Source: Buchnera aphidicola str. Ak (Acyrthosiphon kondoi)
GTDB lineage: Bacteria; Pseudomonadota; Gammaproteobacteria; Enterobacterales; Enterobacteriaceae
Length of the DNA stretch: 64,000 bases
Reading direction: 5' to 3'
Assembly: GCF_000225445.1 (NCBI RefSeq)
Contig: NC_017256.1
Span: 186,001 to 250,000, forward strand
Shown here: piece after piece, positions 9,478-19,086 of the stretch
How positions within the stretch are numbered: the first letter of the stretch is position 1
Layout: each line of letters opens with the position of its first letter
The notes under the pieces: model-generated
Seen by the model: the letters and a program-made list of their open reading frames with translations, nothing else
Database searches by the model: none
Told to the model about the DNA's origin: nothing
Made by a program: the position numbers and the translations under genes

Positions 9478-11979
9478 TTATATAGGTTCTACGATTTTTT
9501 GTAAAGCAACAACTTGTTCATTTTTCGAAGTTCTTATTAATATTACGCCTTGTGTATTTCTTCCTAATATTCCTACTTCAGAAACTCTAATTCTCACTAA
9601 TGTTCCCGCATTAGTAATCATCATAATTTGATCTTTTTCTACAACTTGTATTGCTCCAATTATTTTTCCATTTTTTTTCGTGATTTTAATTGAGATAACA
9701 CCTTGAGTAGCACGTGATTTTATAGGAAAATCGGTAATTTTAGTGCGTTTTCCGTATCCATTTTTTGTTGCTATTAAAATACTTCCTCTATTTTTAGGTA
9801 CAATTAAAGAAACAACTTTATCATTTTTTTTAATTTTAATGCCTCTAACTCCAGATGCAGTTCTACCCATAGCACGAACGCTATTTTCTAAAAATTGAAC
9901 TACCTTTCCGTTTTTTGTAAATAACATGATATTGTTATTACCATCAGTTAAAGCTACTCCAATTAGTTCATCATTAGCATGTAAATTAATAGCAATAATC
10001 CCTGCTAATCTAGGTTTTTTAAATTGTTTTAAAGAACTTTTTTTTACTATTCCATTTGCAGTACTCATAAAAATATTAAGGTTATCTTTATACTCATGTA
10101 CTGGTAATATAGCTGTAATTCTTTCTTTCGGGCTTAAAGGCAATAAATTAACTATAGGTCGGCCTCTTGCATGTCTACTGGATTCTGGTAATTGGTAAAC
10201 TTTCATCCAATATAGAATGCCTCGACTGGAAAAACATAATATAGTATCATGCGTATTTGCTATTACTAAACTTTCTATAAAGTCTTCTTCTTTTATTTTT
10301 GCAGCTGATTTTCCTTTTCCACCACGTCTTTGAGCATTATAGTCAGACAGAGGTTGATATTTCACATATCCTGAATGAGATAACGTGACTACTACATCTT
10401 CTTGATTAATTAGATCTTCAATATTGATATCAGTGTGATTTTCAGTGATTTCTGTTCGTCTTTTATCACTAAAATTATTTTGTATGAATAATAACTCTGA
10501 TTTGATTAGATCAAACATTCGGTTTGGATTTTCGAGTATTTCTTTTAGTTCTTTCGTTTTTTTTATTAAATCATTGTGTTCTGTAATAATTTTTTTCTGT
10601 TCTAAATTAGTTAGTTTATGTAAACGTAAATCTAATATCGCCTGTGCCTGTTTTTCAGTAAAATGGTATTCATTTTTTTTAGATAGATATTTTGTTTCTA
10701 GTAAATCATTACGTTTTTTTATTTCTTCAGACATCCATTTTTTTTTAATAATCAAATTTTTTGCATCTGTTGAGTTTCCTGAATTTTTTATTATTTTAAT
10801 AATCGTATTAATATTGATTAAAGCTGTATTTAATCCTTCAAGAATATGAATACGACTTTGTATCTTATTTAATTCAAAAAGACTGCGTCTTATAATTATT
10901 TCTTGTCTATGAGATAAAAAATGTTGCAATATTTCTTTTAAACATAAAGTTCTTGGTTGTCCTTGACATAAAGCAACCATATTAATTCCAAAAGATATTT
11001 GAAGTTGAGTTAGAGAATATAATTGATTTAAAATTATCTCAGATATTGCTTCTCTTTTAATTTCGATAACAATTCTCATTCCATCTTTATCTGATTCATC
11101 ACGTAAAGCAGTAATTCCGTCAATTCTTTTATCTTTTACTAATTCCGCTATTTTTTCAATTAAACGTGATTTATTCACTTGATAAGGTATTTCATCAAAT
11201 ATAATAGATTCTTTTTTGTTTTTTTTGTTTTTTTCAATTTTATTTCGTGCGCGAATATAAATTTTTCCCTTCCCTGTACGATAAGCTTCTTCAATTCCTG
11301 ATTTTCCATTGATTATTCCAGCGGTTGGAAAATCTGGTCCTGGAATATATTTAATTAGTTCTTTTAGGGAGATATTATTATTATCAATATAAGCTAAACA
11401 TCCATTAATTACTTCATGCAAGTTATGAGGTGGAATATTTGTAGCCATTCCTACAGCTATACCTGATGAACCATTTATTAAAAGATTAGGTATTTTTGCT
11501 GGTAGTATTTCTGGAATGTGTTCAGTACCATCATAATTTGGTAGAAATTCAACAGTGTTTTTTTCTAAGTCATTTAATAGTTCATGAGCTATTTTAGACA
11601 TTCGAACTTCAGTATATCGCATCGCTGCAGCAGAATCTCCATCTACAGAACCAAAATTTCCTTGACCATCTATAAGCATATAACGTAATGAAAATTTTTG
11701 AGCCATACGAACTATAGCATCATATACAGCAGAATCTCCATGTGGATGATATTTTCCGATAACATCACCCACGACACGAGCAGATTTTTTATATGCTTTA
11801 TTCCAATCATTATTTAATATATACATTGCAAAAAGTATTCTTCGATGAACAGGCTTCAAACCATCTCGAACATCTGGCAAAGCTCGGCCAACTATTACAG
11901 ACATGGAATAGTCTAAGTAAGAGCTTTTCAACTCTTCTTCAATATTGACCTGTATGATTGCTGGTGCAGGATCTTTCAT
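9478..11979 (-). CDS. gyrA: DNA gyrase subunit A
   Basis: GyrA breaks and rejoins DNA in the gyrase A2B2 complex that adds negative supercoils. The 833-residue product has the winged-helix breakage domain with catalytic Tyr122 in AMRYTE, and the quinolone-region residues Ser83 and Asp87 in [10 protein letters not shown] are the sensitive type. The C-terminal beta-pinwheel starts near residue 520 and contains the GyrA box QRRGGKGKS needed for DNA wrapping. The protein ends at [10 protein letters not shown], where E. coli carries a further acidic tail of roughly 35-40 residues, so the tail is absent. It diverges from the DUF2076 gene across 264 bases. Confidence 0.97.
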   Translation of the reverse strand: MKDPAPAIIQVNIEEELKSSYLDYSMSVIVGRALPDVRDGLKPVHRRILFAMYILNNDWNKAYKKSARVVGDVIGKYHPHGDSAVYDAIVRMAQKFSLRYMLIDGQGNFGSVDGDSAAAMRYTEVRMSKIAHELLNDLEKNTVEFLPNYDGTEHIPEILPAKIPNLLINGSSGIAVGMATNIPPHNLHEVINGCLAYIDNNNISLKELIKYIPGPDFPTAGIINGKSGIEEAYRTGKGKIYIRARNKIEKNKKNKKESIIFDEIPYQVNKSRLIEKIAELVKDKRIDGITALRDESDKDGMRIVIEIKREAISEIILNQLYSLTQLQISFGINMVALCQGQPRTLCLKEILQHFLSHRQEIIIRRSLFELNKIQSRIHILEGLNTALININTIIKIIKNSGNSTDAKNLIIKKKWMSEEIKKRNDLLETKYLSKKNEYHFTEKQAQAILDLRLHKLTNLEQKKIITEHNDLIKKTKELKEILENPNRMFDLIKSELLFIQNNFSDKRRTEITENHTDINIEDLINQEDVVVTLSHSGYVKYQPLSDYNAQRRGGKGKSAAKIKEEDFIESLVIANTHDTILCFSSRGILYWMKVYQLPESSRHARGRPIVNLLPLSPKERITAILPVHEYKDNLNIFMSTANGIVKKSSLKQFKKPRLAGIIAINLHANDELIGVALTDGNNNIMLFTKNGKVVQFLENSVRAMGRTASGVRGIKIKKNDKVVSLIVPKNRGSILIATKNGYGKRTKITDFPIKSRATQGVISIKITKKNGKIIGAIQVVEKDQIMMITNAGTLVRIRVSEVGILGRNTQGVILIRTSKNEQVVALQKIVEPI

Positions 11980-12243
11980 AGAACTTTTATCTCTATTATT
12001 ATTAAAACTAACTAAATTAAGTAGAAAAGTATAACATAATTAAACTATTAGATTCATCTAAAGAAAATCATTCTTAATGATAAATAATTTTATTATGATA
12101 AAAAATATTTTTTTATATTGTTTATTTGAAATGAAAGTATTATTATAAAAACAATAATACTTTTAACAATAAAAAGTATTATTAAGAAATAATTATTAAA
12201 AATATAATAATTTATTAACTTGACTTTAAAATGAGATATTCTT

Positions 12244-12969
12244 ATGAAAGATGAAGAAAAAAGTTTAATAGAAAATTTATTTCATCGTTTAAAAAAAATT
12301 GAATCAAGTTCTTCTGAAAGAGATAGTTCAGCAAATGAACTAATTCAAAATTTAACAAAAAAACAACCTTCTTCTTCTTATTACATGGTTCAAACAATCT
12401 TGATTCAAGAAACGGCAATCAAAAAAATGAGCATGCAAATTGAAGAATTAAAAGCAAGAATAAAAATGTTGAATGGAGAAGATATAAATAAAAAACCAAG
12501 TTTTTTATCAAGTTTTTTTAAAAAAAATTCTACTTTGCACACAGGATCTAATAACAGTAATCTATGGAAAAAAAAAGAAGATATTTTGCCACCTAATTAC
12601 GCTAATACAACTATTTTACCAACAAATCAAGTATTACCAACAGCAAATAATAATAGAAGCAGTAGTTTCCTTAGTAATGCATTACAAACAGCAACAGGTG
12701 TAGCAGGTGGTATGATTTTAGGGAATATGTTAATGAATGTGTTTAGTCATACTAAACCAGAAGAAGAGATATTTGATACTGTTAATAAATCATCTTCAGA
12801 TCAGCATATACAAGATAATTTTTCAAATAATAACCACTCTAATAATGATTTAATAGATTATCAATATAATGAATCAGATATTGATAGAAATGAATTAGGT
12901 TTAGAAAGCATAAACAATGATGTTTATGATGGAGATGATATTAATATTGATGATGATAACTTTATTTAA
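12244..12969 (+). CDS. Conserved hypothetical protein, DUF2076-like
   Basis: Function unknown. The 241-residue protein resembles the DUF2076 family (COG3416). The first 80 residues are a likely helical or coiled-coil segment (LIENLFHRLKKIE, then QETAIKKMSMQIEELKARIKML). A short glycine/alanine-rich hydrophobic patch (LQTATGVAGGMILGNML, about residues 150-170) follows. The last 65 residues are low-complexity and rich in Asn, Asp, Glu and Ser. No signal peptide is seen. ATG start with GAG upstream. Its retention in a minimal genome implies selection. The family assignment is from memory of the motif pattern and is moderately sure. Confidence 0.75.
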   Translation: MKDEEKSLIENLFHRLKKIESSSSERDSSANELIQNLTKKQPSSSYYMVQTILIQETAIKKMSMQIEELKARIKMLNGEDINKKPSFLSSFFKKNSTLHTGSNNSNLWKKKEDILPPNYANTTILPTNQVLPTANNNRSSSFLSNALQTATGVAGGMILGNMLMNVFSHTKPEEEIFDTVNKSSSDQHIQDNFSNNNHSNNDLIDYQYNESDIDRNELGLESINNDVYDGDDINIDDDNFI

Positions 12970-13035
12970 AAAATATATGTTTTAATTATAATATTTCATA
13001 TTTTAAAATATATCTATTTAAATATATTTAAAAAT

Positions 13036-13069
13036 AAAGCCAGCATAAAATATTTTTTTTGCTGACTTT
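13036..13069. terminator. Bidirectional terminator between the DUF2076 gene and the peroxiredoxin gene
   Basis: Nine-base arms AAAGCCAGC (13036-13044) and GCTGACTTT (13061-13069) pair with one G-T. On the + strand the stem is followed by a T run at 13073-13079; on the minus strand by TATTTTTAAA. It lies between two converging genes and can serve both. Confidence 0.75.
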
Positions 13070-13077
13070 AAGTTTTT

Positions 13078-13671
13078 TTAAGCATATTTACTTAAATATT
13101 CAGAGACTCCTTCTGAAGATGCTTTCATACCTTTTTCTCCTTTTTCCCAATTTGCAGGACATACTTCTCCAAACTTATTATGAAAGTCTACAGCATCTAC
13201 CATGCGTATCATTTCTTTTATATTTCTCCCAAATGGTAGATCATTTACAACTTGATGACGTATAATCCAATTAGAATCGATTAAAAATGAAGCTCTTAGT
13301 GCTATACCAAGATGTGGATGTTCAATTCCGTAAGATTTTTGAATATCATGTTTTATGTCAGATACCATAGGAAAATTTATTTTGCCAATACCACCATTTT
13401 TAGGCAATGTTTTTTGCCATGCTTGATGAACAAAAACACTATCAATTGATACACCTACAATTTTTACTTTTCTTGTTTTAAAATCTGAATATAGCTTATT
13501 AAATTCTATAATTTCAGATGGACATACAAAAGTAAAATCCATTGGCCAAAAAAATAGTGCGGTCGCTTGACCATTAGAATATTTTTTAAGATCAAATTGT
13601 TCAACAATTTGATTGTCTTTTAAAATTGCTGGAGCTATAAAATTAGGTGCCTTTTGTGTTACTAGAACCAT
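13078..13671 (-). CDS. ahpC: Typical 2-Cys peroxiredoxin (AhpC/TSA family)
   Basis: This thiol peroxidase removes hydrogen peroxide and organic peroxides. The 197-residue protein has the peroxidatic cysteine in DFTFVCPSE near residue 50 and the resolving cysteine in GEVCPANW near 170, so it is a typical 2-Cys enzyme. The GGIG motif is present but the C-terminal YF motif is not (end EYLSKYA), which usually goes with some resistance to over-oxidation. It looks more like the thioredoxin-linked TSA branch than E. coli AhpC, and no ahpF is nearby; the symbol is therefore approximate. With sodA it forms the oxidative defence in this window. Confidence 0.9.
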   Translation of the reverse strand: MVLVTQKAPNFIAPAILKDNQIVEQFDLKKYSNGQATALFFWPMDFTFVCPSEIIEFNKLYSDFKTRKVKIVGVSIDSVFVHQAWQKTLPKNGGIGKINFPMVSDIKHDIQKSYGIEHPHLGIALRASFLIDSNWIIRHQVVNDLPFGRNIKEMIRMVDAVDFHNKFGEVCPANWEKGEKGMKASSEGVSEYLSKYA

Positions 13672-13739
13672 TTTTTTTCCTTATAATATTATATTTTTAA
13701 AAAAATATGTTATTAAATATTTAGATATGGAAATTTATA

Positions 13740-14406
13740 ATGAATAAGATTTTATCTTGGAAAGATGTTTTATCTCAAGAAAAAAAAAAGATATTTTATT
13801 GATATAATGCAATTTCTTAAAAAAGAACGTTTGAAAAAAATAATTTATCCGGATCAAAAAGATGTATTTAATGCTTTTTTTTTAACTCAGTTTAATGATA
13901 TAAAAGTTGTTATTCTTGGACAAGATCCATATTTTTCTAAGCATCAAGCACATGGTTTATCATTTTCTGTGCCTAAAGGTTTTACTATACCACCTTCTTT
14001 AAAGAATATATACAAAGAGTTAAATACAGATTTTAAAAAGCAGCATACTTTTAATCATGGATGTCTTGAAAACTGGTCTAATCAAGGTGTTTTTTTATTG
14101 AATACGATTTTAACAGTTGAATCAGGAAAACCAAAATCACATAGTGATATAGGCTGGAATATTTTTACTGATAAAGTAATTTCTACAATAAGTTTGTATA
14201 AACATTCTATTATTTTTTTACTATGGGGAAACGATGCACAAAAAAAGTGTGATTTAATTGATAGAAATAATCATTATATATTAAAAGCATCTCATCCTTC
14301 TCCATTATCAGCATATCGAGGATTTTTTGGATGTAAACATTTTTCTTTAACTAATAAAATACTCCTTAAAAACAAGAAAAAGCCAATTAATTGGTTTGTA
14401 ATTTAA
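13740..14406 (+). CDS. ung: Uracil-DNA glycosylase, frame broken at an A10 tract
   Basis: Ung removes uracil from DNA. The expected N-terminus is read from ATG 13740 (MNKILSWKDVLSQEK, like E. coli LTWHDVLAEEK) but this frame stops at 13800. The rest of the enzyme is in another frame, entered across A10 at 13780-13789: RYFIDIMQF, then the catalytic GQDPYF and HPSPLSAYRGFFGCKHF. Removing one A gives a continuous 221-residue protein (E. coli 229). The downstream frame alone is open from ATG 13765 and could make a protein with a nonsense N-terminus (MFYLKKKK). Either slippage restores it, or the start has moved, or the sequence has an indel error. Confidence 0.85.
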
Positions 14407-14434
14407 AAATAGAAAAATATTTTCTATTTTTAAA
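14402..14434. terminator. Hairpin between ung and grpE
   Basis: Perfect 15-bp arms (14402-14416 with 14420-14434) enclose a 3-base loop, overlapping the last bases of ung and lying between converging genes. The stem is almost all A-T, so the T-rich 3' arm doubles as the U-tract in either direction. Confidence 0.6.
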
Positions 14435-14482
14435 TATTATAAATGTATCGATTAAGTAGAAATTTAAAAAAAATGAAAAATA

Positions 14483-15061
14483 TTAATTTTTAGAAATTGT
14501 AACTGTTGCTTTTCGTAATAATACTTTATTAAAAGTAAATCCTTTTTTATGAGTAAAAACAATATGATTAGGTGCTATTTTTTTAGATGATTCTGTTGAA
14601 ATTAATGTATGAATTTCAGGATTAAAAAGTTCGTTTTTTTGACCTTCAATTTTAACTCCTATTTTATATAATATATTTAATAAAGATTGCAATATAAGTT
14701 CGATTCCTTTTATTACAGATTCATCTTTTATACTTGATGTATTAGATGATATTAGAATTTCTTCTAAAGAATCTATTACTGGAATTATTGTTTTTAAAAA
14801 TCTTTCAATTTCTGTTTTTTTTATTTTTCTTATTTTTTCTTCAATATTTTTTTTTATATTTTCTATATCAGCTAATTTTCGTAATTCAATATCATTTATT
14901 TTTTTTTGATTCTGGAGCAGTTCTAGTTTGAGGCTATCTATTTTTTGATTTTGAATAGAATTCATATCAAGTACTTTTTCTTGTTCTTCTACTATGTGAT
15001 TTTTTTTAAAAAATTTTTCATTATTTGATTTATTTTCTTTATTTTCCATAAAATTCACCAT
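14483..15061 (-). CDS. grpE: Nucleotide exchange factor GrpE
   Basis: GrpE releases ADP from DnaK in the heat-shock chaperone cycle. The 192-residue product has a variable N-terminus, a long coiled coil (about residues 30-95, rich in K, E, I and L) and the conserved C-terminal beta domain (VIDSLEEIL, GIELILQSLLNIL, then GFTFNKVLLRKATVTISKN). Two starts are possible, ATG 15061 and ATG 15049; the second has GGTG about nine bases upstream. It is divergent from nadK, as in E. coli. A promoter with both sigma-70 and heat-shock features lies just upstream. Buchnera can carry two grpE copies; this is the one next to nadK. Confidence 0.93.
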   Translation of the reverse strand: MVNFMENKENKSNNEKFFKKNHIVEEQEKVLDMNSIQNQKIDSLKLELLQNQKKINDIELRKLADIENIKKNIEEKIRKIKKTEIERFLKTIIPVIDSLEEILISSNTSSIKDESVIKGIELILQSLLNILYKIGVKIEGQKNELFNPEIHTLISTESSKKIAPNHIVFTHKKGFTFNKVLLRKATVTISKN

Positions 15062-15083
15062 TAATTATATTAATAATCAAACT

Positions 15084-15111
15084 ATTATAAAGACTGTAAT
15101 TAATCTTTCAA
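15084..15111 (-). promoter_or_regulatory. grpE promoter with TTGAAA -35 and TATAAT -10
   Basis: On the minus strand TTGAAA (15106-15111) and TATAAT (15084-15089) are separated by 16 bases, a near-consensus sigma-70 promoter ending 22 bases before the first grpE ATG. With the preceding base the -35 reads CTTGAAA, which is also the sigma-32 -35 consensus; no sigma-32 CCCCAT-type -10 is present. Start site not measured. Confidence 0.6.
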
Positions 15112-15166
15112 GACTGTTTGTTATTATAATATAATATACATTATTTTTATTAGGAATTTTTATTTA

Positions 15167-16045
15167 ATGAAGCAACATTTCACTTGTATAGGTATTGTTG
15201 GACGTCCGCGTTATGCGAGTGCATTAATAACACATAAAAAACTTTATAAATGGTTGATAAAAAATGGTTATAAAGTTTTTATTGAACACACTGTTGCTAA
15301 AGAATTAAAATTAAACAATCCTAATACTGCTACATTGATTGAAATTGGTCAATTTTGTGATTTGGCAGTAGTTATAGGAGGAGATGGTAATTTATTATGT
15401 GCAGCGCGTGTTTTATCATTTTATAATATTAAAATTATCGGTATCAATCGAGGTAATCTAGGCTTTCTTGCTGATTTAAACCCTGACACCGGTTTAAAAA
15501 AATTATCGGAAGTATTATCTGGAAATTATTTATTAGAAAATCGATTTTTATTAGATGCACAAGTCTGTCAAAAAAAAATGATTTCGAGATCTAGCATAGC
15601 TATTAATGAAGTAGTTTTACATACAAAGCACTTGGCTCATATGATAGAATTTGAAGTCTATATCGATAATAAATTTTCTTTTTCTCAACGTGCAGATGGA
15701 TTAATTGTTTCAACACCTACAGGTTCGACTGGTTATTCACTTTCAGCTGGTGGACCAATTATTTCAACTTCTTTAGATGCAATTGTATTAGTGCCTATGT
15801 TTCCACATGCCTTATCTACTCGTCCTTTAGTCATTCATAGCGATAGTATAATTTGTTTGAAATTTTCTAATGTTCAGACTAATTTAAAAATAAGCTGTGA
15901 TAGTCAAATTATTTTAACAATTAAAAAAGGTGAATGTGTATTTATTCGAAGAAGTTGTTATTATTTAAATCTCATTCACCCTAAAAGTTATAATTATTTT
16001 AAAACTCTAAGTTCTAAATTAAGTTGGTCTAAAAAATTTTTTTAG
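15167..16045 (+). CDS. nadK: NAD kinase
   Basis: NadK phosphorylates NAD+ to NADP+. The 292-residue length equals E. coli. The ATP-binding motif [10 protein letters not shown] is near residue 69, [11 protein letters not shown] near 97, and the substrate loop [17 protein letters not shown] near 183; these are the family signature. ATG start with AGGAA upstream. Divergent from grpE as in E. coli; recN, which follows in E. coli, is absent here and bamE comes next. Confidence 0.97.
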   Translation: MKQHFTCIGIVGRPRYASALITHKKLYKWLIKNGYKVFIEHTVAKELKLNNPNTATLIEIGQFCDLAVVIGGDGNLLCAARVLSFYNIKIIGINRGNLGFLADLNPDTGLKKLSEVLSGNYLLENRFLLDAQVCQKKMISRSSIAINEVVLHTKHLAHMIEFEVYIDNKFSFSQRADGLIVSTPTGSTGYSLSAGGPIISTSLDAIVLVPMFPHALSTRPLVIHSDSIICLKFSNVQTNLKISCDSQIILTIKKGECVFIRRSCYYLNLIHPKSYNYFKTLSSKLSWSKKFF

Positions 16046-16052
16046 AATAATT

Positions 16053-16078
16053 AATATTTTTTATTTATAAAAAATATT
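16053..16078 (+). terminator. AT-only hairpin after nadK
   Basis: Arms 16053-16064 and 16067-16078 are perfectly complementary (about 11 bp usable with a 4-base loop) eight bases after the nadK stop. AT-only palindromes are frequent by chance in this sequence, so this is a weak candidate. Confidence 0.35.
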
Positions 16079-16138
16079 ACTCAGATAGGAATAAAGAGTA
16101 TTAATTATTTTTTATGTAAACTATAATAGGATATTATT

Positions 16139-16447
16139 ATGAATAACTATGTCAAAATGCTATTGATAGTAATTTTTTTCTCTAGTTGTTCAATTTTAGA
16201 TAACAAAAAATATGATTCTAATTTTTTAGAGGGAATAAATTTAAATCATAATGTATTGAATAAAAATTATATTGGGATGACAAGACAACAAATAGTTTAT
16301 ATATTTGGGATGCCTATTATTTCTGATTCGTTCAATGATGTATATCATTATTATGTCAATAATCCAAAAAATAACAATGTATTTCAAAAAAAAATGTTGA
16401 ATTTTTATTTTAAAGATAATAAGGTTTTAAAGTTTAATTTTACATAG
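16139..16447 (+). CDS. bamE: Outer membrane assembly lipoprotein BamE (SmpA)
   Basis: BamE is a small lipoprotein of the BAM complex that inserts beta-barrel proteins into the outer membrane. The 102-residue precursor begins with a short positively charged and hydrophobic stretch and a lipobox ending FFSSC near residue 17, so a lipidated mature form is predicted. The SmpA/OmlA core follows: NYIGMTRQQIVYIFGMP near residue 42, then DVYHYYV. ATG start with AGGA nine bases upstream. In E. coli bamE also follows grpE-nadK-recN. The lipobox has serines where the family usually has G or A. Confidence 0.9.
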   Translation: MNNYVKMLLIVIFFSSCSILDNKKYDSNFLEGINLNHNVLNKNYIGMTRQQIVYIFGMPIISDSFNDVYHYYVNNPKNNNVFQKKMLNFYFKDNKVLKFNFT

Positions 16448-16485
16448 TTTTTTATAAAATTTTTTAAATATTACATAAATTTTTT

Positions 16486-16848
16486 TGGAGCTGGCGGGAT
16501 TTGAACCCGCGTCCAAAATTTCTACGAATAAAGTACTACATGCTTAGTTTTTTCTTTTTTCAATTCATTACCTAATTTGGAAAAACTCATTTTAGGTATA
16601 TAGCTTGAAAATTTACTTCGCGCTATCATCAAGCTTGATAGCTACGTTTTCTCTTATTTGACCTTCCTGTTTTCTCGTCCTAAGAGAGAGAGGCTGAGAA
16701 GGAAGGGCTTCATACAGTTTTTTAAGCTGCTAAAGCGTAGTTTTGTTTATTATTTGCAATTATTTTTTTACGGCTTTTATCGAGGCAAACCGTTCCTCGG
16801 CATGCACTTTACTTTGTTGATAATTTTGTCAAATCCAAAAGCAGCCCC
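16486..16848 (-). ncRNA. ssrA: Transfer-messenger RNA (tmRNA)
   Basis: tmRNA rescues stalled ribosomes and tags the unfinished protein. On the minus strand the 5' end GGGGCTG (16842-16848) pairs with the 3' CAGCTCC (16487-16493) to form the acceptor stem, and GGACGCGGGTTCAAATCCC gives the T arm. The tag frame (16722-16757) encodes ANNKQNYALAA and then TAA, preceded by the usual resume region. Total length is 363. After the discriminator base the genome reads AAA, so the CCA end is not encoded and must be added after transcription. An 85-codon + strand frame here is a shadow. Confidence 0.97.
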
Positions 16849-16979
16849 TTTTTATAACAATGTAGTATTACAAAAAAAAATAATTTTGTCTATTAATAAT
16901 TTTACAGTATTTTAATAAAACTTTTATTATAGATCATTGAAATACATATTTTATATAAATTTAAAAAATGGAAATTAAT

Positions 16980-17306
16980 ATGAACATTATTGAAACAATA
17001 AAAAAACAAATTAAAGATAATATTATTTTAATATACATGAAAGGTACTCCTGAATCTCCTAGTTGTGGTTTTTCTGCACAAGCAGTAAAAGCTTTATCAA
17101 TTTGTGGGGAAAAGTTTGCTTATGTAGATGTTTTAGAAAATACTGAAATTAGAAATGAATTACCAAAATATGCAAATTGGCCGACATTTCCTCAATTATG
17201 GATAGATGGTGAACTAATTGGTGGTTGTAGTATTATACTTGAAATGTTAGAAAATGGTCAATTAAGAGAACTGATATCAAAAACAGTTAAAAAATACAAA
17301 ATATAA
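16980..17306 (+). CDS. grxD: Monothiol glutaredoxin
   Basis: GrxD is a monothiol glutaredoxin that binds and transfers 2Fe-2S clusters. The active-site motif SCGFSAQAVKAL has the CGFS signature, and the glutathione site WPTFPQLWIDGELIGG is intact. I prefer ATG 16980 (MNIIETIKKQ) with GGA upstream, giving 108 residues; an ATG four codons earlier (16968) is in frame. E. coli GrxD has 115 residues, with an acidic tail missing here. It converges with rnt. Confidence 0.95.
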   Translation: MNIIETIKKQIKDNIILIYMKGTPESPSCGFSAQAVKALSICGEKFAYVDVLENTEIRNELPKYANWPTFPQLWIDGELIGGCSIILEMLENGQLRELISKTVKKYKI

Positions 17307-17348
17307 TATTTCAGAAAATATTAATATAAATAATATATATGAAAAATT

Positions 17349-17407
17349 AGATATGACATTAAATAAATAGTATTAAACTTTTAATCTTTATTACTAATGT
17401 CATATCT
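17349..17407 (+). terminator. Terminator between grxD and rnt
   Basis: Thirteen-base perfect arms AGATATGACATTA (17349-17361) and TAATGTCATATCT (17395-17407), then TTTTTAT. The 33-base loop holds a smaller inner hairpin. Lies between converging genes. Confidence 0.6.
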
Positions 17408-17461
17408 TTTTATTAAGAAAATATTTAATTATATACAATAGTTATATTTTTAATATTGGAT

Positions 17462-18121
17462 TTATATATTATTAATATTGTTTTTTTTCATGTTAAGAGG
17501 CCATCCACCTAAACGTTTCCAACGATTTACTAATTCACAAAAAAGATCAGCAGTTTGCAAAGTGTCATAAAGTGCAGAATGGGCTTGATGATTATCAAAT
17601 GACAAGCCAATAGCTTTACATGCTTTAGATAAAACTGTTTGACCGACTACTAATCCGCTTAACGCTGCTGTATCAAATGTAACAAATGGATGAAAAGGAT
17701 TATTTTTTATTTTTACTCTTTGAATTGCTGCCATTAAAAAATTATGATCAAAATTAGCATTATGTGCGACAACAATTCCTCGACTGCATCCCTGTATTTT
17801 AATACCTTTACGTACCATTTTTAATATAGATTGAATTGCTATTTTTTCGCTAATTGCACCGCGTAATGGATTAAATGGATCAATTTTATTAAAAGCTATT
17901 GCATCGGAATTTATTATAGAACCTTTAAATGGTTCTACGTGAAAATGTAACATATTTTCTTTTTCTAACCATCCTGATTTATCCATTTTTAATGTTATTA
18001 TAGCAATTTCTAATACTGCGTCAGTACTTGCATTAAATCCTGCTGTTTCAATATCTATAACAACAGGATAAAAAGTACGAAATCGATTACTTAATAAATT
18101 GAATTCTTGAATGGTAGACAT
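17462..18121 (-). CDS. rnt: Ribonuclease T
   Basis: RNase T trims 3' ends of tRNA and other stable RNAs. The 219-residue protein has the DEDDh exonuclease motifs: [14 protein letters not shown] near residue 18 (Asp, Glu), [11 protein letters not shown] near 120 (Asp) and QAHSALYDT near 180 (His, Asp). The end [11 protein letters not shown] is typical of RNase T. I start at ATG 18121, preceded by GAGATTTTG; one codon upstream is a TTG in frame. It is divergent from sodA across about 220 bases. Confidence 0.95.
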   Translation of the reverse strand: MSTIQEFNLLSNRFRTFYPVVIDIETAGFNASTDAVLEIAIITLKMDKSGWLEKENMLHFHVEPFKGSIINSDAIAFNKIDPFNPLRGAISEKIAIQSILKMVRKGIKIQGCSRGIVVAHNANFDHNFLMAAIQRVKIKNNPFHPFVTFDTAALSGLVVGQTVLSKACKAIGLSFDNHQAHSALYDTLQTADLFCELVNRWKRLGGWPLNMKKNNINNI

Positions 18122-18340
18122 CAAAATCTCATTTTTTAAAAAACTTTGTGTTTAATATAGTTAATTTTTATATTTTTACAATTTTAATTTTAGACACTTT
18201 TAAAATATGTATCATGATTCTTGCGAATAATTTAATAAGTGTACTATAATTTATAAAAATATTTAACATTAAATTGTCAATTTAACGTTTTTAAAAAAAT
18301 AATACTATAATTTTATAGAAATCATCTTTAGGAAAATAAA

Positions 18341-18952
18341 ATGACTTATACTCTTCCTTCTTTACCTTATTCATACAATGCATTAGAACCATTTTTTGAT
18401 GAAAAAACTATGATAATTCATCACACTAAACACCATCAAAATTATATTAATAACAGTAATTCTATTTTAAAAAACACACCTTTTTCTTCATTATCTATTG
18501 ACGAATTAATATCTATCTTTAATGAGATTATTGTAGAAGACAAAAATTTGTTACGTAATAATGCAGGCGGTCATATCAATCATAGTTTTTTTTGGACAAG
18601 TTTAAAATTAGGTACAGTTTTAACAAATGATTTAAAAATAGAAATAGAAAAACAATTTGGTACGATTGAAGCTTTTAAAGAAAAATTTGAAACGGTGGCA
18701 CTTAATCATTTTGGATCTGGTTGGGTATGGTTAGTAAATCAAAATGGTGTTTTATCTATAGTTTCCACTATTAATCAGGATAATCCTTTAATGGGTAAAT
18801 TAATATCTAATACATATGGTTATCCTATTATTGGTTTAGATCTTTGGGAGCATGCTTATTATTTGAAATATCAAAATAGACGATTAGATTATATTAAGTC
18901 TTTTTGGAATGTTGTTAATTGGGAAAAAGCTTCTGATCGGTTACAGAAATAA
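18341..18952 (+). CDS. sodA: Superoxide dismutase, manganese type
   Basis: SodA converts superoxide to oxygen and hydrogen peroxide. The 203-residue protein follows E. coli SodA closely (206 residues): [15 protein letters not shown] at the start, metal-ligand histidines in [11 protein letters not shown] near residue 27 and [10 protein letters not shown] near 80, and Asp/His ligands in [17 protein letters not shown] near 167. The sequence is closer to the Mn enzyme than to the Fe enzyme SodB. AGGA lies upstream of the ATG. A 17-bp hairpin ends the unit. Confidence 0.95.
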   Translation: MTYTLPSLPYSYNALEPFFDEKTMIIHHTKHHQNYINNSNSILKNTPFSSLSIDELISIFNEIIVEDKNLLRNNAGGHINHSFFWTSLKLGTVLTNDLKIEIEKQFGTIEAFKEKFETVALNHFGSGWVWLVNQNGVLSIVSTINQDNPLMGKLISNTYGYPIIGLDLWEHAYYLKYQNRRLDYIKSFWNVVNWEKASDRLQK

Positions 18953-19026
18953 TGTATTAGTTATACTAACGAGTATTTTTTTGTAGATAACATATTGTGT
19001 CATTATTTTTTTTGAATTTTTTTATC

Positions 19027-19064
19027 TTAAAAAACATATAATACGTATATTATATGTTTTTTAA
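19027..19064 (+). terminator. Terminator after sodA
   Basis: Perfect 17-bp stem (19027-19043 with 19048-19064) and a 4-base loop CGTA. The 3' arm carries six T bases near its end. It sits between sodA and pth, genes in the same direction, so it separates two transcription units. Confidence 0.7.
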
Positions 19065-19086
19065 TATTTAGGTTGAAGGATATTTT

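Noticed and set aside
10445..10849. 134-codon + strand frame opposite gyrA
   Set aside because: Composition shadow of gyrA; no homology or ribosome site. The same applies to frames opposite ftsI (59854-60255) and nrdA.
13765..13800. ATG 13765 as the true start of ung
   Set aside because: It would give MFYLKKKK, unrelated to the family, while ATG 13740 in the other frame encodes the conserved N-terminus. It cannot be fully excluded as an emergency start.
16658..16915. 85-codon + strand frame over the tmRNA region
   Set aside because: It lies over the minus-strand tmRNA, whose acceptor stem, tag and T arm are all identifiable.
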